A stretch of 64,000 nt of DNA from an uncultured Alphaproteobacteria bacterium (GTDB taxonomy: Bacteria; Pseudomonadota; Alphaproteobacteria; RF32; CAG-239). Where the stretch lies: positions 62,001-126,000 of the forward strand of contig CABQIK010000002.1 in assembly GCA_902464275.1 (NCBI GenBank). The letters are read 5' to 3'. A program made the position numbers and the translations under genes. The first letter of the stretch is position 1. Each line of letters begins with the position of its first letter. Below the pieces are notes generated by a model that did no database searches, had not been told where the DNA came from, and worked only from the letters and a program-made list of their open reading frames with translations. Of the stretch, positions 23,698 through 30,858 are shown piece after piece.

Positions 23698-24456
23698 ATG
23701 AACTCTGAAATAGAATTAATTCCATTTATTAAACAAGCGCTCATAAATATAGAGACCAAAGAATTTAAAAGGACTAATAGTACAGCCATTTTATCTCTTA
23801 GAGTTTTATCTGGAGCGATTTTTGCGCTTTGCCGAGATGCTTTTACGTTATTGGAAAATAATAGAATATTTACAGCCTGCTCATTAACATGTCAGGCGAT
23901 TGAAGCGCAAATACAATTGTTATGTATTGATAAAATGTTTGATACAAAAGGCAGGGATTACTATGAATTTGCTTTTGTAGAACAATTAAGAAGTTTATCA
24001 ATAAATCCGCAATGGCAGGAGAAAACGCTTTTAAGAATGCACCACTATAATTGTGAAAGATTTTATACCGGTAAAGGTAAAAATACATCAGATATTGATA
24101 GCTATCATAAAAACTGGTATAGATCATTTGCTAACAGTATAAAAGACTTAAGCAAGATTGCTTTTCCTTATTTTAAGGAAATATTTCATTCTCAAGGCAT
24201 TGTTTTTGTAGAGGAAGATTTAGATATTGATTTGCTTTATGAAAATTACCAGACTTTATGTTCATTTAAGCATTTATCACCGTTTATTGTAGGAGAAACT
24301 TTCCAAGTACAAGGTAAATTACAAGAGGAACATAAGATTAATCACAAGGAAGTGGCTTTAACTAGTATATATACAGCACTTATATCAGTAATATTAGTTC
24401 TTAATCGACATGGTGAACAAATACCAATTGAAGGATGTTTATTTAATAGAGCTTAA
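23698..24456 (+). CDS. hypothetical protein, helical, partner of the phosphatase (252 aa)
   Basis: I do not recognise the family with confidence. It is soluble and mostly helical, with two conserved-looking helices: LSLRVLSGAIFALCRDAFTLLE near residues 30-52 and ACSLTCQAIEAQIQLLCI near 59-76. Their layout recalls DUF5677/HEPN-like proteins of defence islands, but no R-x4-6-H motif is clear. The C-terminus contains ALTSIYTALISVILVLNRHGEQ. It starts four bases after the phosphatase stop, so co-translation is likely. It is AT-rich, in contrast to the phosphatase. It overlaps the end of the convergent 85-aa gene by 18 bases. Confidence 0.65.
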   Translation: MNSEIELIPFIKQALINIETKEFKRTNSTAILSLRVLSGAIFALCRDAFTLLENNRIFTACSLTCQAIEAQIQLLCIDKMFDTKGRDYYEFAFVEQLRSLSINPQWQEKTLLRMHHYNCERFYTGKGKNTSDIDSYHKNWYRSFANSIKDLSKIAFPYFKEIFHSQGIVFVEEDLDIDLLYENYQTLCSFKHLSPFIVGETFQVQGKLQEEHKINHKEVALTSIYTALISVILVLNRHGEQIPIEGCLFNRA

Positions 24457-24696
24457 TTTCTTTGCTTGATACTCAACTTTCAATTCATTTTGGCATTGTT
24501 TGTAGCGGGTGGCCATTTGTTCTAATTTAAATTGCAGGCGGTTAAGGCGGTCGCGAGGTCTGACCGGTAGCGGATTACCGTAGGCATTTTTGAGTAAAGT
24601 TTCGATTTGAGTTAATGTGCGGCCGGCGTGGTAATAAACCATTACAAAGTTTGTCCGGTTGCTCGGTTTAATATCCTCGTATTTGTGCATTTTCAT
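24439..24696 (-). CDS. small hypothetical protein of the shared-leader group (85 aa)
   Basis: A basic, helical protein (LTQIETLLKNAYG, PRDRLNRLQFKLEQMATRYKQC) without a known family. ATG at 24696 is chosen because AAAGGATATACA precedes it. The leader at 24697-24737 matches those of the DUF3489 and 102-aa genes, so it probably belongs to the same mobile-element regulon. Its GC content is closer to the phage-like module at 7-12 kb than to the defence genes beside it. Confidence 0.65.
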   Translation of the reverse strand: MKMHKYEDIKPSNRTNFVMVYYHAGRTLTQIETLLKNAYGNPLPVRPRDRLNRLQFKLEQMATRYKQCQNELKVEYQAKKLSSIK

Positions 24697-24737
24697 TGTA
24701 TATCCTTTCGTTGCAATCCAATAGATGCTTGAAAATG
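24697..24737 (-). promoter_or_regulatory. shared leader element, copy B
   Basis: Minus strand: TTTTCAAGCATCTATTGG, spacer, AACGAAAGGATATACA and ATG. Same order and spacing as copies at 12898 and 26108. Confidence 0.55.
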
Positions 24738-24815
24738 AACAAAAGTCCAAAGAAATATTTAGTATTGCACTTTTATATTTTTTAGGATAGCCTCGCCTTA
24801 AATAGGAGAACTAAA

Positions 24816-25802
24816 ATGAGCTTATTTTTGGATGGCAAGCAGTATTTTGAAAAGAAATATACAAATGAAAGTAATTTTGAACAAACTATTTATCAAAATT
24901 ACAGAATGCTTTTTGGTAATAATACACTTTACATAAATTCAAAACAAAAGATTAAAACAAACACCCATAAAGGAACGATTCCTGATGGATACCTTTTTGA
25001 CTTTGAGTTAGAAGATTTTTATTTAGTTGAAGTAGAGTTAGCAAAACACGATGCTTATGATCATATCCTTCCTCAGATTACAAAATTTTTTAATGCCTTG
25101 ACTGAAAAGAGCAAAAAAGAGCTTATAGATAATATAGATCATATTATTAATTCTGATGAAAAACTAAAAAAAGAATTCCAAGAACGTAATAAAGGTAAAG
25201 AAATTCACCGTACCATTTCTGATATCATCAATAATTCTTCAAAAATTTTACTTATTATTGATGATAATAATCCGTCGCTGAGAGAGATTAGTTCTCTCTA
25301 TTCAGAGTGGGAAAATGTAAAAATTTTAGTAATAAAGGAATTTTCTGGTAAAGATAGATCAATTTTCACGTCTGAACCAGATTTTGCTATTTTGGATACT
25401 TCTGAATCTAATTTTGAAACAAGCATTGATGCATCAAATTCTGAATACACAGTAGAATATCACCTTCAAAATAGTAATAACTTCATAAAGGATATATATA
25501 ACTCTCTGGAAGAAAAATTGAAAAATTATCCAGAGATAGTGTTTAATGTACAAAAATATTATATTGCGCTGAAAAGGAAAAGAAATTTTGCTTACTTAAA
25601 GCCCAAAAAGAACAGTTTAAAGATTGTTCTAAAGCTACCTTATAAACAAGTACTCTCCAAAGTGAAGCATTATCAAGTAAAGGAGTGTACACCTCCAGTG
25701 AAGAATTTTTATGGTGCAGATTGTTGTTGGATTAAAGTTGACAACGCAAATTATGTTGGTGAGGTCTTAAAAGTTTTAGAAGAAGCCTATCTATCAAATT
25801 AG
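24816..25802 (+). CDS. PD-(D/E)XK nuclease-like protein with DUF5655-like C-terminus (328 aa)
   Basis: The N-terminal 100 residues fit a restriction-endonuclease-like fold. FEQTIYQNY supplies a helix with an acidic residue; IPDGYLFDFELEDFYLVEVELAKH near residues 50-75 has the D...ExE/K-like spacing, although the final lysine is replaced or displaced. The last 100 residues (VFNVQKYYIALKRKRNFAYLKPKKNSLKIVLKL) resemble DUF5655, which is often fused to nucleases. It may be a standalone defence nuclease. TAGGAG precedes the ATG. It stands alone, divergent from the 85-aa gene and convergent with the 102-aa gene (4-base overlap). Confidence 0.6.
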   Translation: MSLFLDGKQYFEKKYTNESNFEQTIYQNYRMLFGNNTLYINSKQKIKTNTHKGTIPDGYLFDFELEDFYLVEVELAKHDAYDHILPQITKFFNALTEKSKKELIDNIDHIINSDEKLKKEFQERNKGKEIHRTISDIINNSSKILLIIDDNNPSLREISSLYSEWENVKILVIKEFSGKDRSIFTSEPDFAILDTSESNFETSIDASNSEYTVEYHLQNSNNFIKDIYNSLEEKLKNYPEIVFNVQKYYIALKRKRNFAYLKPKKNSLKIVLKLPYKQVLSKVKHYQVKECTPPVKNFYGADCCWIKVDNANYVGEVLKVLEEAYLSN

Positions 25803-26107
25803 TCCACTTCAATCCCCATGTAACGGCAGTATGAGGAACCGGACGGGTCAACGTAAAGTGTTGGCTTGCCTTGGCATTTTAAGGCAACTACTTGGCGGTG
25901 GTTTTCATCATCATAACCGCCTTTGCCGGATAAAAAGATGTAATCGTCAAGTGGTGATCGGCACACAGCATTATACCAGACCGGAGGCAGGTTGACCGTT
26001 TCTGCTACCATCACTTCTTCGGCCTGCACGTTATAGCGCTGACATAATTCCATAACTTCATCGATATCTGAGGGCTTCCGGACCATGTAAATCTTAACTG
26101 TTTTCAT
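25799..26107 (-). CDS. hypothetical protein of the shared-leader group (102 aa)
   Basis: No known family. The start (MKTVKIYMVRKPSDIDEVMELCQRYNVQAEEVMVAETV) suggests a small alpha/beta fold; the end has several Cys and Gly residues (KCQGKPTLYVDPSGSSYCRYMG). GAAAGGAAATACA precedes the ATG, within a leader shared with 12897 and 24696. The coding sequence is GC-richer than its neighbours, similar to the phage-like module, pointing to one origin for the three shared-leader genes. Confidence 0.65.
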   Translation of the reverse strand: MKTVKIYMVRKPSDIDEVMELCQRYNVQAEEVMVAETVNLPPVWYNAVCRSPLDDYIFLSGKGGYDDENHRQVVALKCQGKPTLYVDPSGSSYCRYMGIEVD

Positions 26108-26147
26108 TGTATTTCCTTTCGTTTGATACAGTGAATGCTTGGAAATG
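26108..26147 (-). promoter_or_regulatory. shared leader element, copy C
   Basis: Minus strand: ATTTCCAAGCATTCACTG, spacer, AACGAAAGGAAATACA and ATG. Best match to the copy at 12898 for the upstream box and to 24697 for the ribosome-site part. Confidence 0.55.
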
Positions 26148-26507
26148 GGGCAATATCAAGTACAATATGACGTTTGTCGCACAATTATTCAAAATTTCAG
26201 AGAAATACTGATTTTTTGAGCGGCTGTATTGGGCATACAGTGCTAGGAAAATTGGTGTTTATATGAAATTTTGAAGTTTGCCCTTCGGGTTTGCCTGCAA
26301 AAGTGTTCTGCTTTGTCATTAAACTTGAAAATATGCTCTATATTCTCGGCGTTTAACTCCGCGCATAACGCTTTTGCAGAGCAAATGCAACAATGTTATA
26401 CTGCACTTGGTATTGCCCGTCAGTCCAGTGAAAAAAACTATTTTCTTGAAAAAATCCCGAATTTTAGCGAAAAACTTAATGATTATGTGATTTTTTCACA
26501 CAATCTC
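26148..26507. other. 360-bp non-coding stretch
   Basis: No convincing gene. The stretch contains an imperfect inverted pair, CTGCAAAAGTG near 26294 and CGCTTTTGCAGAGCA near 26370, which may be remnants of an inserted element. An 83-codon open frame across it lacks a ribosome site and normal codon use. Confidence 0.4.
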
Positions 26508-26536
26508 TTGACTTTTTATTAAAAATGACATATATT
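26508..26536 (+). promoter_or_regulatory. promoter of the RloA/RloB operon
   Basis: TTGACT at 26508-26513 and TATATT at 26531-26536 with exactly 17 bases between, 32 bases upstream of the ATG. The string around it (TTGACTTTTTAT, AAAAATG, CATAT, TTTC) closely resembles the AbiE promoter at 28736. Confidence 0.75.
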
Positions 26537-26567
26537 TCGAAGACAACAGGTAAAAAAGGGGCAAAAA

Positions 26568-27857
26568 ATGTTATTAAGTTTCTCTGTGTCAAATTTCGGA
26601 TCATTTAAAGAAAAAGCTACTTTTTCTATGTTTCCGGGGAAAATTTCCAAACAGCATGAAAACCATGTCTTAGGATGTATGCAATATAAAGCATTAAAAG
26701 GGGCGGCTCTTTACGGAGCTAATGCCTCAGGTAAATCCAATTTTGTAAAAGCAATTGCGGCACTTAGAGCTATAATTGCAGGAGAACCTACCAAAAATTT
26801 GCTTTTAAATCAGTTTAAACTCGATAATTCGTACTCAGAAACTGAATTCGAGATTGTTTTTCAATATAATAAAGTAACATATCAATATATTCTGCGCACA
26901 AATGGGGTTAATATTCCGTTTGAGCAATTAGCAATAGTCCAAAGATATGGGGAATTAAAGCCACTATTTACACGAGAAAATGAAAATGTAACGATAAGTT
27001 CCTTACTATCAAAAAGTGCAGATTGGTATAAAAATAGGACATTTCAGGCAACTAATGCTTATTTATTTAAGCTATGGCAGGATGGGATTATTCCAAATCA
27101 AAAAAAGATCAGTGGATCAAAGCATATTATCAATGCAATAGATTTCTTTTACAGGCTGTTTGTTATAACTCCACAAAGCCTTGCTAATCCTGTAGCTTTT
27201 TCTTTATTCTTCCAACGCAAAGATTTTCAATTGTTTTTGAAAAAATTATTACATGTTGCTGATTTGGGAATTACTGATATTAAATGGGTACCTCTTTCAA
27301 AAGAAGATAGTGAGAAATATTTTAAGCAGGTAATATCAAGAATAAATGAACAACACGAATATGGAACAATTATATCGAAAAACGATTTAGGCGAAGTGCT
27401 TGCTTTGGATATCAGTCCTTCCGGGCAAAAAGTTCATGCACTTAAAACAATACATAATGGTGTAGAATTTAACATTTCCGAGGAATCTGCCGGAACAGTG
27501 CGCTTAATTGATTTAGCATTATCTTTCTTCTTTTTACAGGAGCAAGATATGTGTCTCATAATTGATGAGCTTGATTGCCATTTACATCCGTTTTTGAGTA
27601 AATTCTTGCTTCAACATCATATGGAAACGACAGAAAACAAAGGACAATTAATTGTTACATTACATGATTTAAATTTAATGTCGCAAGAAATTTGGCGTAC
27701 AGATGAAATATGGTTTGCAGAAAAACGCCAAGATGGTTCTACTGATCTGTATTCGTTATACCAGTTTTCTCCTCGCTTTGATAAAAATCTTCAGAAAGGG
27801 TATATGCAAGGAAAGTATGGCGCAATTCCTATGATAGGAGATTTCAAAGATGAGTAA
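26568..27857 (+). CDS. RloA-like AAA ATPase (429 aa)
   Basis: ABC/SMC-type ATPase of the RloA/AbiL-like group (AAA_15/AAA_21). VSNFGSFKEKATFSM opens the fold, Walker A LYGANASGKSN is near residues 47-57, and Walker B CLIIDELDCHLHPFLSKFLLQ is near 330-350, followed by TLHDLNLM. In this class the ATPase senses infection and controls a TOPRIM partner; PARIS is a characterised analogue. The stop overlaps the rloB-like start by 8 bases, so the two are co-translated. A ribosome site (AAAAGGGG) precedes the ATG. It likely acts as one half of an abortive-infection system in the cytoplasm. Confidence 0.82.
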   Translation: MLLSFSVSNFGSFKEKATFSMFPGKISKQHENHVLGCMQYKALKGAALYGANASGKSNFVKAIAALRAIIAGEPTKNLLLNQFKLDNSYSETEFEIVFQYNKVTYQYILRTNGVNIPFEQLAIVQRYGELKPLFTRENENVTISSLLSKSADWYKNRTFQATNAYLFKLWQDGIIPNQKKISGSKHIINAIDFFYRLFVITPQSLANPVAFSLFFQRKDFQLFLKKLLHVADLGITDIKWVPLSKEDSEKYFKQVISRINEQHEYGTIISKNDLGEVLALDISPSGQKVHALKTIHNGVEFNISEESAGTVRLIDLALSFFFLQEQDMCLIIDELDCHLHPFLSKFLLQHHMETTENKGQLIVTLHDLNLMSQEIWRTDEIWFAEKRQDGSTDLYSLYQFSPRFDKNLQKGYMQGKYGAIPMIGDFKDE

Positions 27858-28431
27858 TTTCGGACAGCGCTCGCAATTTAAGCTAATTATTCAGCTGTTT
27901 TTCGAGGGTAAAACGGAACTGGATTATTTGCAAAAGTTTATTCGTCAACGCAACAAGAATACATTAATTAGATTAAACAAGATATTGATTAACCCTAATC
28001 CTCTGACTTTAGCGCAAGAGTCGGTAGAAAAGTTTGATGATTTAAAAATGAATAATTCTGAAGTATGGGTAGTGTTTGATCACGATGGTAGAGATACGGA
28101 AGTTAGGAACGCTATTGATTATATAAATAAAAGCGGAAAAGATATTCATATAGCCTTTATGAAACCTTGTATTGAAATATGGCCTCTGATGCATAACGGA
28201 ATTGATAATGTTACGACACCATCAGCGGCACAATCAAAACTAGAAAGCATTATGCCATCTTATGACCATGATAGAAATCCATATTTCGATCTAGATAAAA
28301 TGCAAAATTATGAAGGTGCGGTGGTAAAAGCAAAACAATGGCAAACGTCATTATCAGGCGATCCGGAATATAATTCTGCCAAATATGCAGGCATTTATAA
28401 ATTAACTGAAAAAATAGCTGGTGTGGAATAA
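27850..28431 (+). CDS. RloB-like TOPRIM-domain protein (193 aa)
   Basis: RloB family. FFEGKTELDYL near residues 17-27 supplies the TOPRIM glutamate and WVVFDHDGRD near 73-82 the DxD motif. MKPCIEIWPLMHNG near 107-120 is the typical middle motif and the C-terminus is helical. The protein is likely a nuclease-type effector activated by the ATPase encoded just upstream, with which it overlaps by 8 bases. Length is normal for the family. Family membership is judged from motifs and context. Confidence 0.82.
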   Translation: MSNFGQRSQFKLIIQLFFEGKTELDYLQKFIRQRNKNTLIRLNKILINPNPLTLAQESVEKFDDLKMNNSEVWVVFDHDGRDTEVRNAIDYINKSGKDIHIAFMKPCIEIWPLMHNGIDNVTTPSAAQSKLESIMPSYDHDRNPYFDLDKMQNYEGAVVKAKQWQTSLSGDPEYNSAKYAGIYKLTEKIAGVE

Positions 28432-28439
28432 TTTCTGAT

Positions 28440-28467
28440 TTAATTATGGCGGAACTGCCATAATTAA
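28440..28467. repeat. perfect 11-bp stem hairpin downstream of rloB
   Basis: TTAATTATGGC / GCCATAATTAA around a 6-base loop, nine bases after the RloB stop. No T run follows, so it may stabilise the transcript end or terminate weakly. Confidence 0.5.
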
Positions 28468-28485
28468 AATCCACAAATCATCATA

Positions 28486-28527
28486 TTTGCCCCGGTTAGT
28501 CCATTTTTATTGGACTTTCCGGAGCAA
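28486..28527. repeat. 42-bp imperfect palindrome
   Basis: The outer arms ATTTGC/GCAAAT, then CCGG/CCGG, then AGTCCA/TGGACT pair around a T-rich loop. Three short AAGTAAG words follow at 28543-28585. The remaining 28.6-28.73 kb is AT-rich and holds no ORF. Confidence 0.45.
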
Positions 28528-28735
28528 ATACAACATTTTATAAAGTAAGTAGAAAAGTAAGGAGAAAAATTAAAACAAGTAAGGATAAAAATAACTACCC
28601 AGAAAATATTATTTTTTAGTAGTATATCTGCAATCCTCGGGGATATGAAAAATACGAAGATACCGATTTTGAAAGCAATTTTATAATTAATATTTGATAT
28701 GATACGAAAAATAAACTGCTTTTTGAATTTTTATC

Positions 28736-28774
28736 TTGACTTTTTGTAGAAAAATGGTCCATATTTCTACAAAA
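28736..28774 (+). promoter_or_regulatory. AbiE promoter overlapping an inverted-repeat operator
   Basis: TTGACT at 28736-28741 and CATATT at 28760-28765. The spacer and -10 region are covered by TTTTGTAGAAAAAT and ATATTTCTACAAAA, a 14-bp inverted repeat with one mismatch and a short centre. AbiEi antitoxins are known to repress their own promoter through inverted repeats, so this is the likely autoregulatory site. Confidence 0.65.
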
Positions 28775-28785
28775 GAGAGGTTTAA

Positions 28786-29412
28786 ATGTCAGTAACTATA
28801 AAGGATAGAATACTTTATTTAATCCAAAAAAAAGGAAGAGGTATAGTATTTTCTTCTCAGGATTTTATACCAAAATTTAAAAGATGGGAAGTTGATCGTT
28901 CTCTTACAGATTTGGAAAAAGAAGGCAAGATTGTTCGAATCATTCCAGGGCTGTATGCCTTTCCTAAGTATAGCCAGTTACTTAAAGAATATGTTGTACC
29001 TGATATAGGAACAATTGCTCAGGGCATCGCTCGCAAAAATGATTGGAAAATTTTTCCAGAAGGAAATACAGCTCTTCTTTACTTAGGTTTATCGACACAA
29101 GTGCCTGCTAAATATATTTACTTATCAAGCGGTAGGCACCGTAAGTATGATATAAACGGTACAATTTTGGAATTTAAGGAGTTAAATTCTAAAACTATTT
29201 CCATAAGTGATAAAAATACAAATCTTGTTGTTCAATCCATTGCTGCATTGGGGAAAATTGCCGCAAGTGAAGAGAGCTTTATTAAAAAACTCTCAAAGTG
29301 TTTTTCGCCGGAAGAATGGGTAAAGATTGAATACAAGGCCAAAAAAGTAACATCATGGATATTAGAAGTAATTGCAAAAGCAAAGGAATTTTCAAATGAT
29401 GAAGATTATTAA
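28786..29412 (+). CDS. AbiEi-type antitoxin, DUF6088 family (208 aa)
   Basis: The N-terminal winged helix (GRGIVFSSQDFIPKFKRWEVDRSLTDLEKEGKIVRIIPGLYAFP) is that of DUF6088/AbiEi antitoxins, which bind the operon promoter. The C-terminal domain (GNTALLYLGLSTQVPAKYIYLSSGRHRKYDI) matches the toxin-neutralising part. It should repress the operon and counter the nucleotidyltransferase encoded next. GAGAGG precedes the ATG. The 3' end overlaps the toxin gene by 17 bases. Confidence 0.88.
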   Translation: MSVTIKDRILYLIQKKGRGIVFSSQDFIPKFKRWEVDRSLTDLEKEGKIVRIIPGLYAFPKYSQLLKEYVVPDIGTIAQGIARKNDWKIFPEGNTALLYLGLSTQVPAKYIYLSSGRHRKYDINGTILEFKELNSKTISISDKNTNLVVQSIAALGKIAASEESFIKKLSKCFSPEEWVKIEYKAKKVTSWILEVIAKAKEFSNDEDY

Positions 29413-30448
29413 CTCATCAACGGAAGAAAGAAATCTTTTATTTACGAGAGTGTCTGAATCTACACATATCCCGCTTGCTATGGTTGAAAAAGACTTTTGG
29501 GTTTGCTTTGTGCTTGCGAGAATATTTTCTGATGCAGAATTAAGAGATGCATTACGCTTCAAAGGCGGCACCTCACTTTCTAAAGGCTACGGACTTATAA
29601 AGAGATTCTCTGAAGATTTAGATTTAATTTTGGATAAATCCCTTGTTCTTGGTGACGAAGATATTTTCAAATCCTCTTATAAAAAACAAAGAGAATTTTC
29701 AGATGTCATTTCGGAAAAAACAGCAACGTATATATCAACAATTTTGAAATCTAAAATAGAAAATGTTTTAAATGATGCAGTCAAAGTTTATACAGATGCT
29801 GAATATGCGGAGATAACACCTTCGTATAATCCGGGAAAGATTGACAATAAATCATTGCACATTGTTTATCCGAAATCAGCGAATGATACATATTTGCGCC
29901 CGGATATATTGCTTGAAATCGGGATAATGTCAGCAAGAACTCCCTGTGAGGACAGAAATATTACATCCTATGTTGCTCAGACCTTTCCTCAACTTGCATT
30001 AGAATCTTGTAATGTACCAACAGTAAAACCTATTCGAACATTTTGGGATAAAGCAACAATTTTACATAGAGAATTTTATCGTCCGGCCACGAAATATAAC
30101 AAGCAGACAGATTCAGAAGAACCAAATTATACACCGGTGCGATACTCTCGGCATTATCATGATTTGTATCAACTTGGAAATTCTTTTGTAAAGGACGAAG
30201 CTCTTGCTGATAGAAATTTGTTAGCTGATGTTGTGGATCGTAAAGACAAATTATATCATTGCCCATGGGCAAAATATGATGAGTGCCTTACAGGTAAAAT
30301 GCATTTATTACCAAACGAAAATAACAAGAGTGTAATACAGGAAGATTATAAAGCTATGCAGAATATGATTTATGGAGAGGTTCCTTCTTGGGATGAGATA
30401 ATAAAATATCTTACAGAATTGGAAAAAGAAATAAATCAGTGTAAATAA
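29396..30448 (+). CDS. AbiEii/AbiGii-family nucleotidyltransferase toxin (350 aa)
   Basis: The family motif is at about residues 48-75: LRFKGGTSLSKGYGLIKRFSEDLDLIL, with the GS/GTS loop and the DxD-type SEDLDL metal site. AbiEii toxins are GTP- or CTP-using nucleotidyltransferases, some of which modify tRNA 3' ends, and they cause reversible growth arrest during phage infection. The ATG at 29396 lies 8 bases after AAGGA and overlaps the antitoxin gene in another frame, so it is preferred over 29372. Length is in the normal range for the long AbiEii form. Confidence 0.9.
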   Translation: MMKIINSSTEERNLLFTRVSESTHIPLAMVEKDFWVCFVLARIFSDAELRDALRFKGGTSLSKGYGLIKRFSEDLDLILDKSLVLGDEDIFKSSYKKQREFSDVISEKTATYISTILKSKIENVLNDAVKVYTDAEYAEITPSYNPGKIDNKSLHIVYPKSANDTYLRPDILLEIGIMSARTPCEDRNITSYVAQTFPQLALESCNVPTVKPIRTFWDKATILHREFYRPATKYNKQTDSEEPNYTPVRYSRHYHDLYQLGNSFVKDEALADRNLLADVVDRKDKLYHCPWAKYDECLTGKMHLLPNENNKSVIQEDYKAMQNMIYGEVPSWDEIIKYLTELEKEINQCK

Positions 30449-30452
30449 TTAA

Positions 30453-30632
30453 ATGTCAATTTCAACACCTCAACCGTCTAAAATGTTAGTCCGGGCGCGG
30501 GATATTCTTTATGTCATACAAACGAGCATTCATTACCGAAAAAGAACCGGTGGCGGACTGGGAAACATAAGTAGATATTGGCTTAAATCGGCGGCAGATA
30601 ACAGATACTTTTGTGCTTTAAAGTATCCGTAA
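30453..30632 (+). CDS. small hypothetical protein (59 aa)
   Basis: A 59-codon ORF starting four bases after the AbiEii stop and ending before the terminator at 30662. The middle is basic and glycine-rich (HYRKRTGGGLGNISRYWLKS) and it ends DNRYFCALKYP. Its codon use looks bacterial and GC-richer than the AbiE genes. No ribosome site is clear, so coupling to AbiEii or a start at Met11 is possible. The last third contains the repeat shared with 6646-6659, so it may be a host gene end at the island border. Confidence 0.45.
   Translation: MSISTPQPSKMLVRARDILYVIQTSIHYRKRTGGGLGNISRYWLKSAADNRYFCALKYP
30600..30627. repeat. right copy of the AAnAGATACTTTTG direct repeat with small dyad
   Basis: AACAGATACTTTTG at 30600-30613 matches 6646-6659 at 13 of 14 positions. 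An 8-bp inverted repeat GATACTTT/AAAGTATC (30604-30611, 30620-30627) surrounds it. It could be the right attachment site of an island carrying the serine recombinase. Confidence 0.35.
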
Positions 30633-30661
30633 TTGCCGTCTCTTACTCAATTCACCACCAT

Positions 30662-30694
30662 AAAAACCACTCTTTTTGCAAGAGTGGTTTTTTA
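30662..30694 (+). terminator. intrinsic terminator
   Basis: AAAAACCACTCTT / AAGAGTGGTTTTTT stem-loop closing the AbiE transcription unit and separating it from the polysaccharide genes. Confidence 0.88.
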
Positions 30695-30858
30695 TTATCC
30701 GCTGAGACCAAAACTTTATAATTTTTATAAAATCGGAAATTTCTCAAAATGCGCAAATATAGTTATCACACGGCGGTAAAATTTAGCTTGAAATTTTATG
30801 CTCAAAAGAGTATAAGGCTTTATATTTGTTAAACAACCCCATTCGTCGGAGATGCAAC

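Noticed and set aside
26271..26522. An 83-codon ORF upstream of RloA
   Set aside because: No ribosome site, weak codon bias, and it overlaps the RloAB promoter.
6492..30795. TTTTAGCTTAAAAT (6494) versus ATTTAGCTTGAAAT (30781) as island-end repeats
   Set aside because: AT-rich, two mismatches, and outside the better AAnAGATACTTTTG pair; likely chance.
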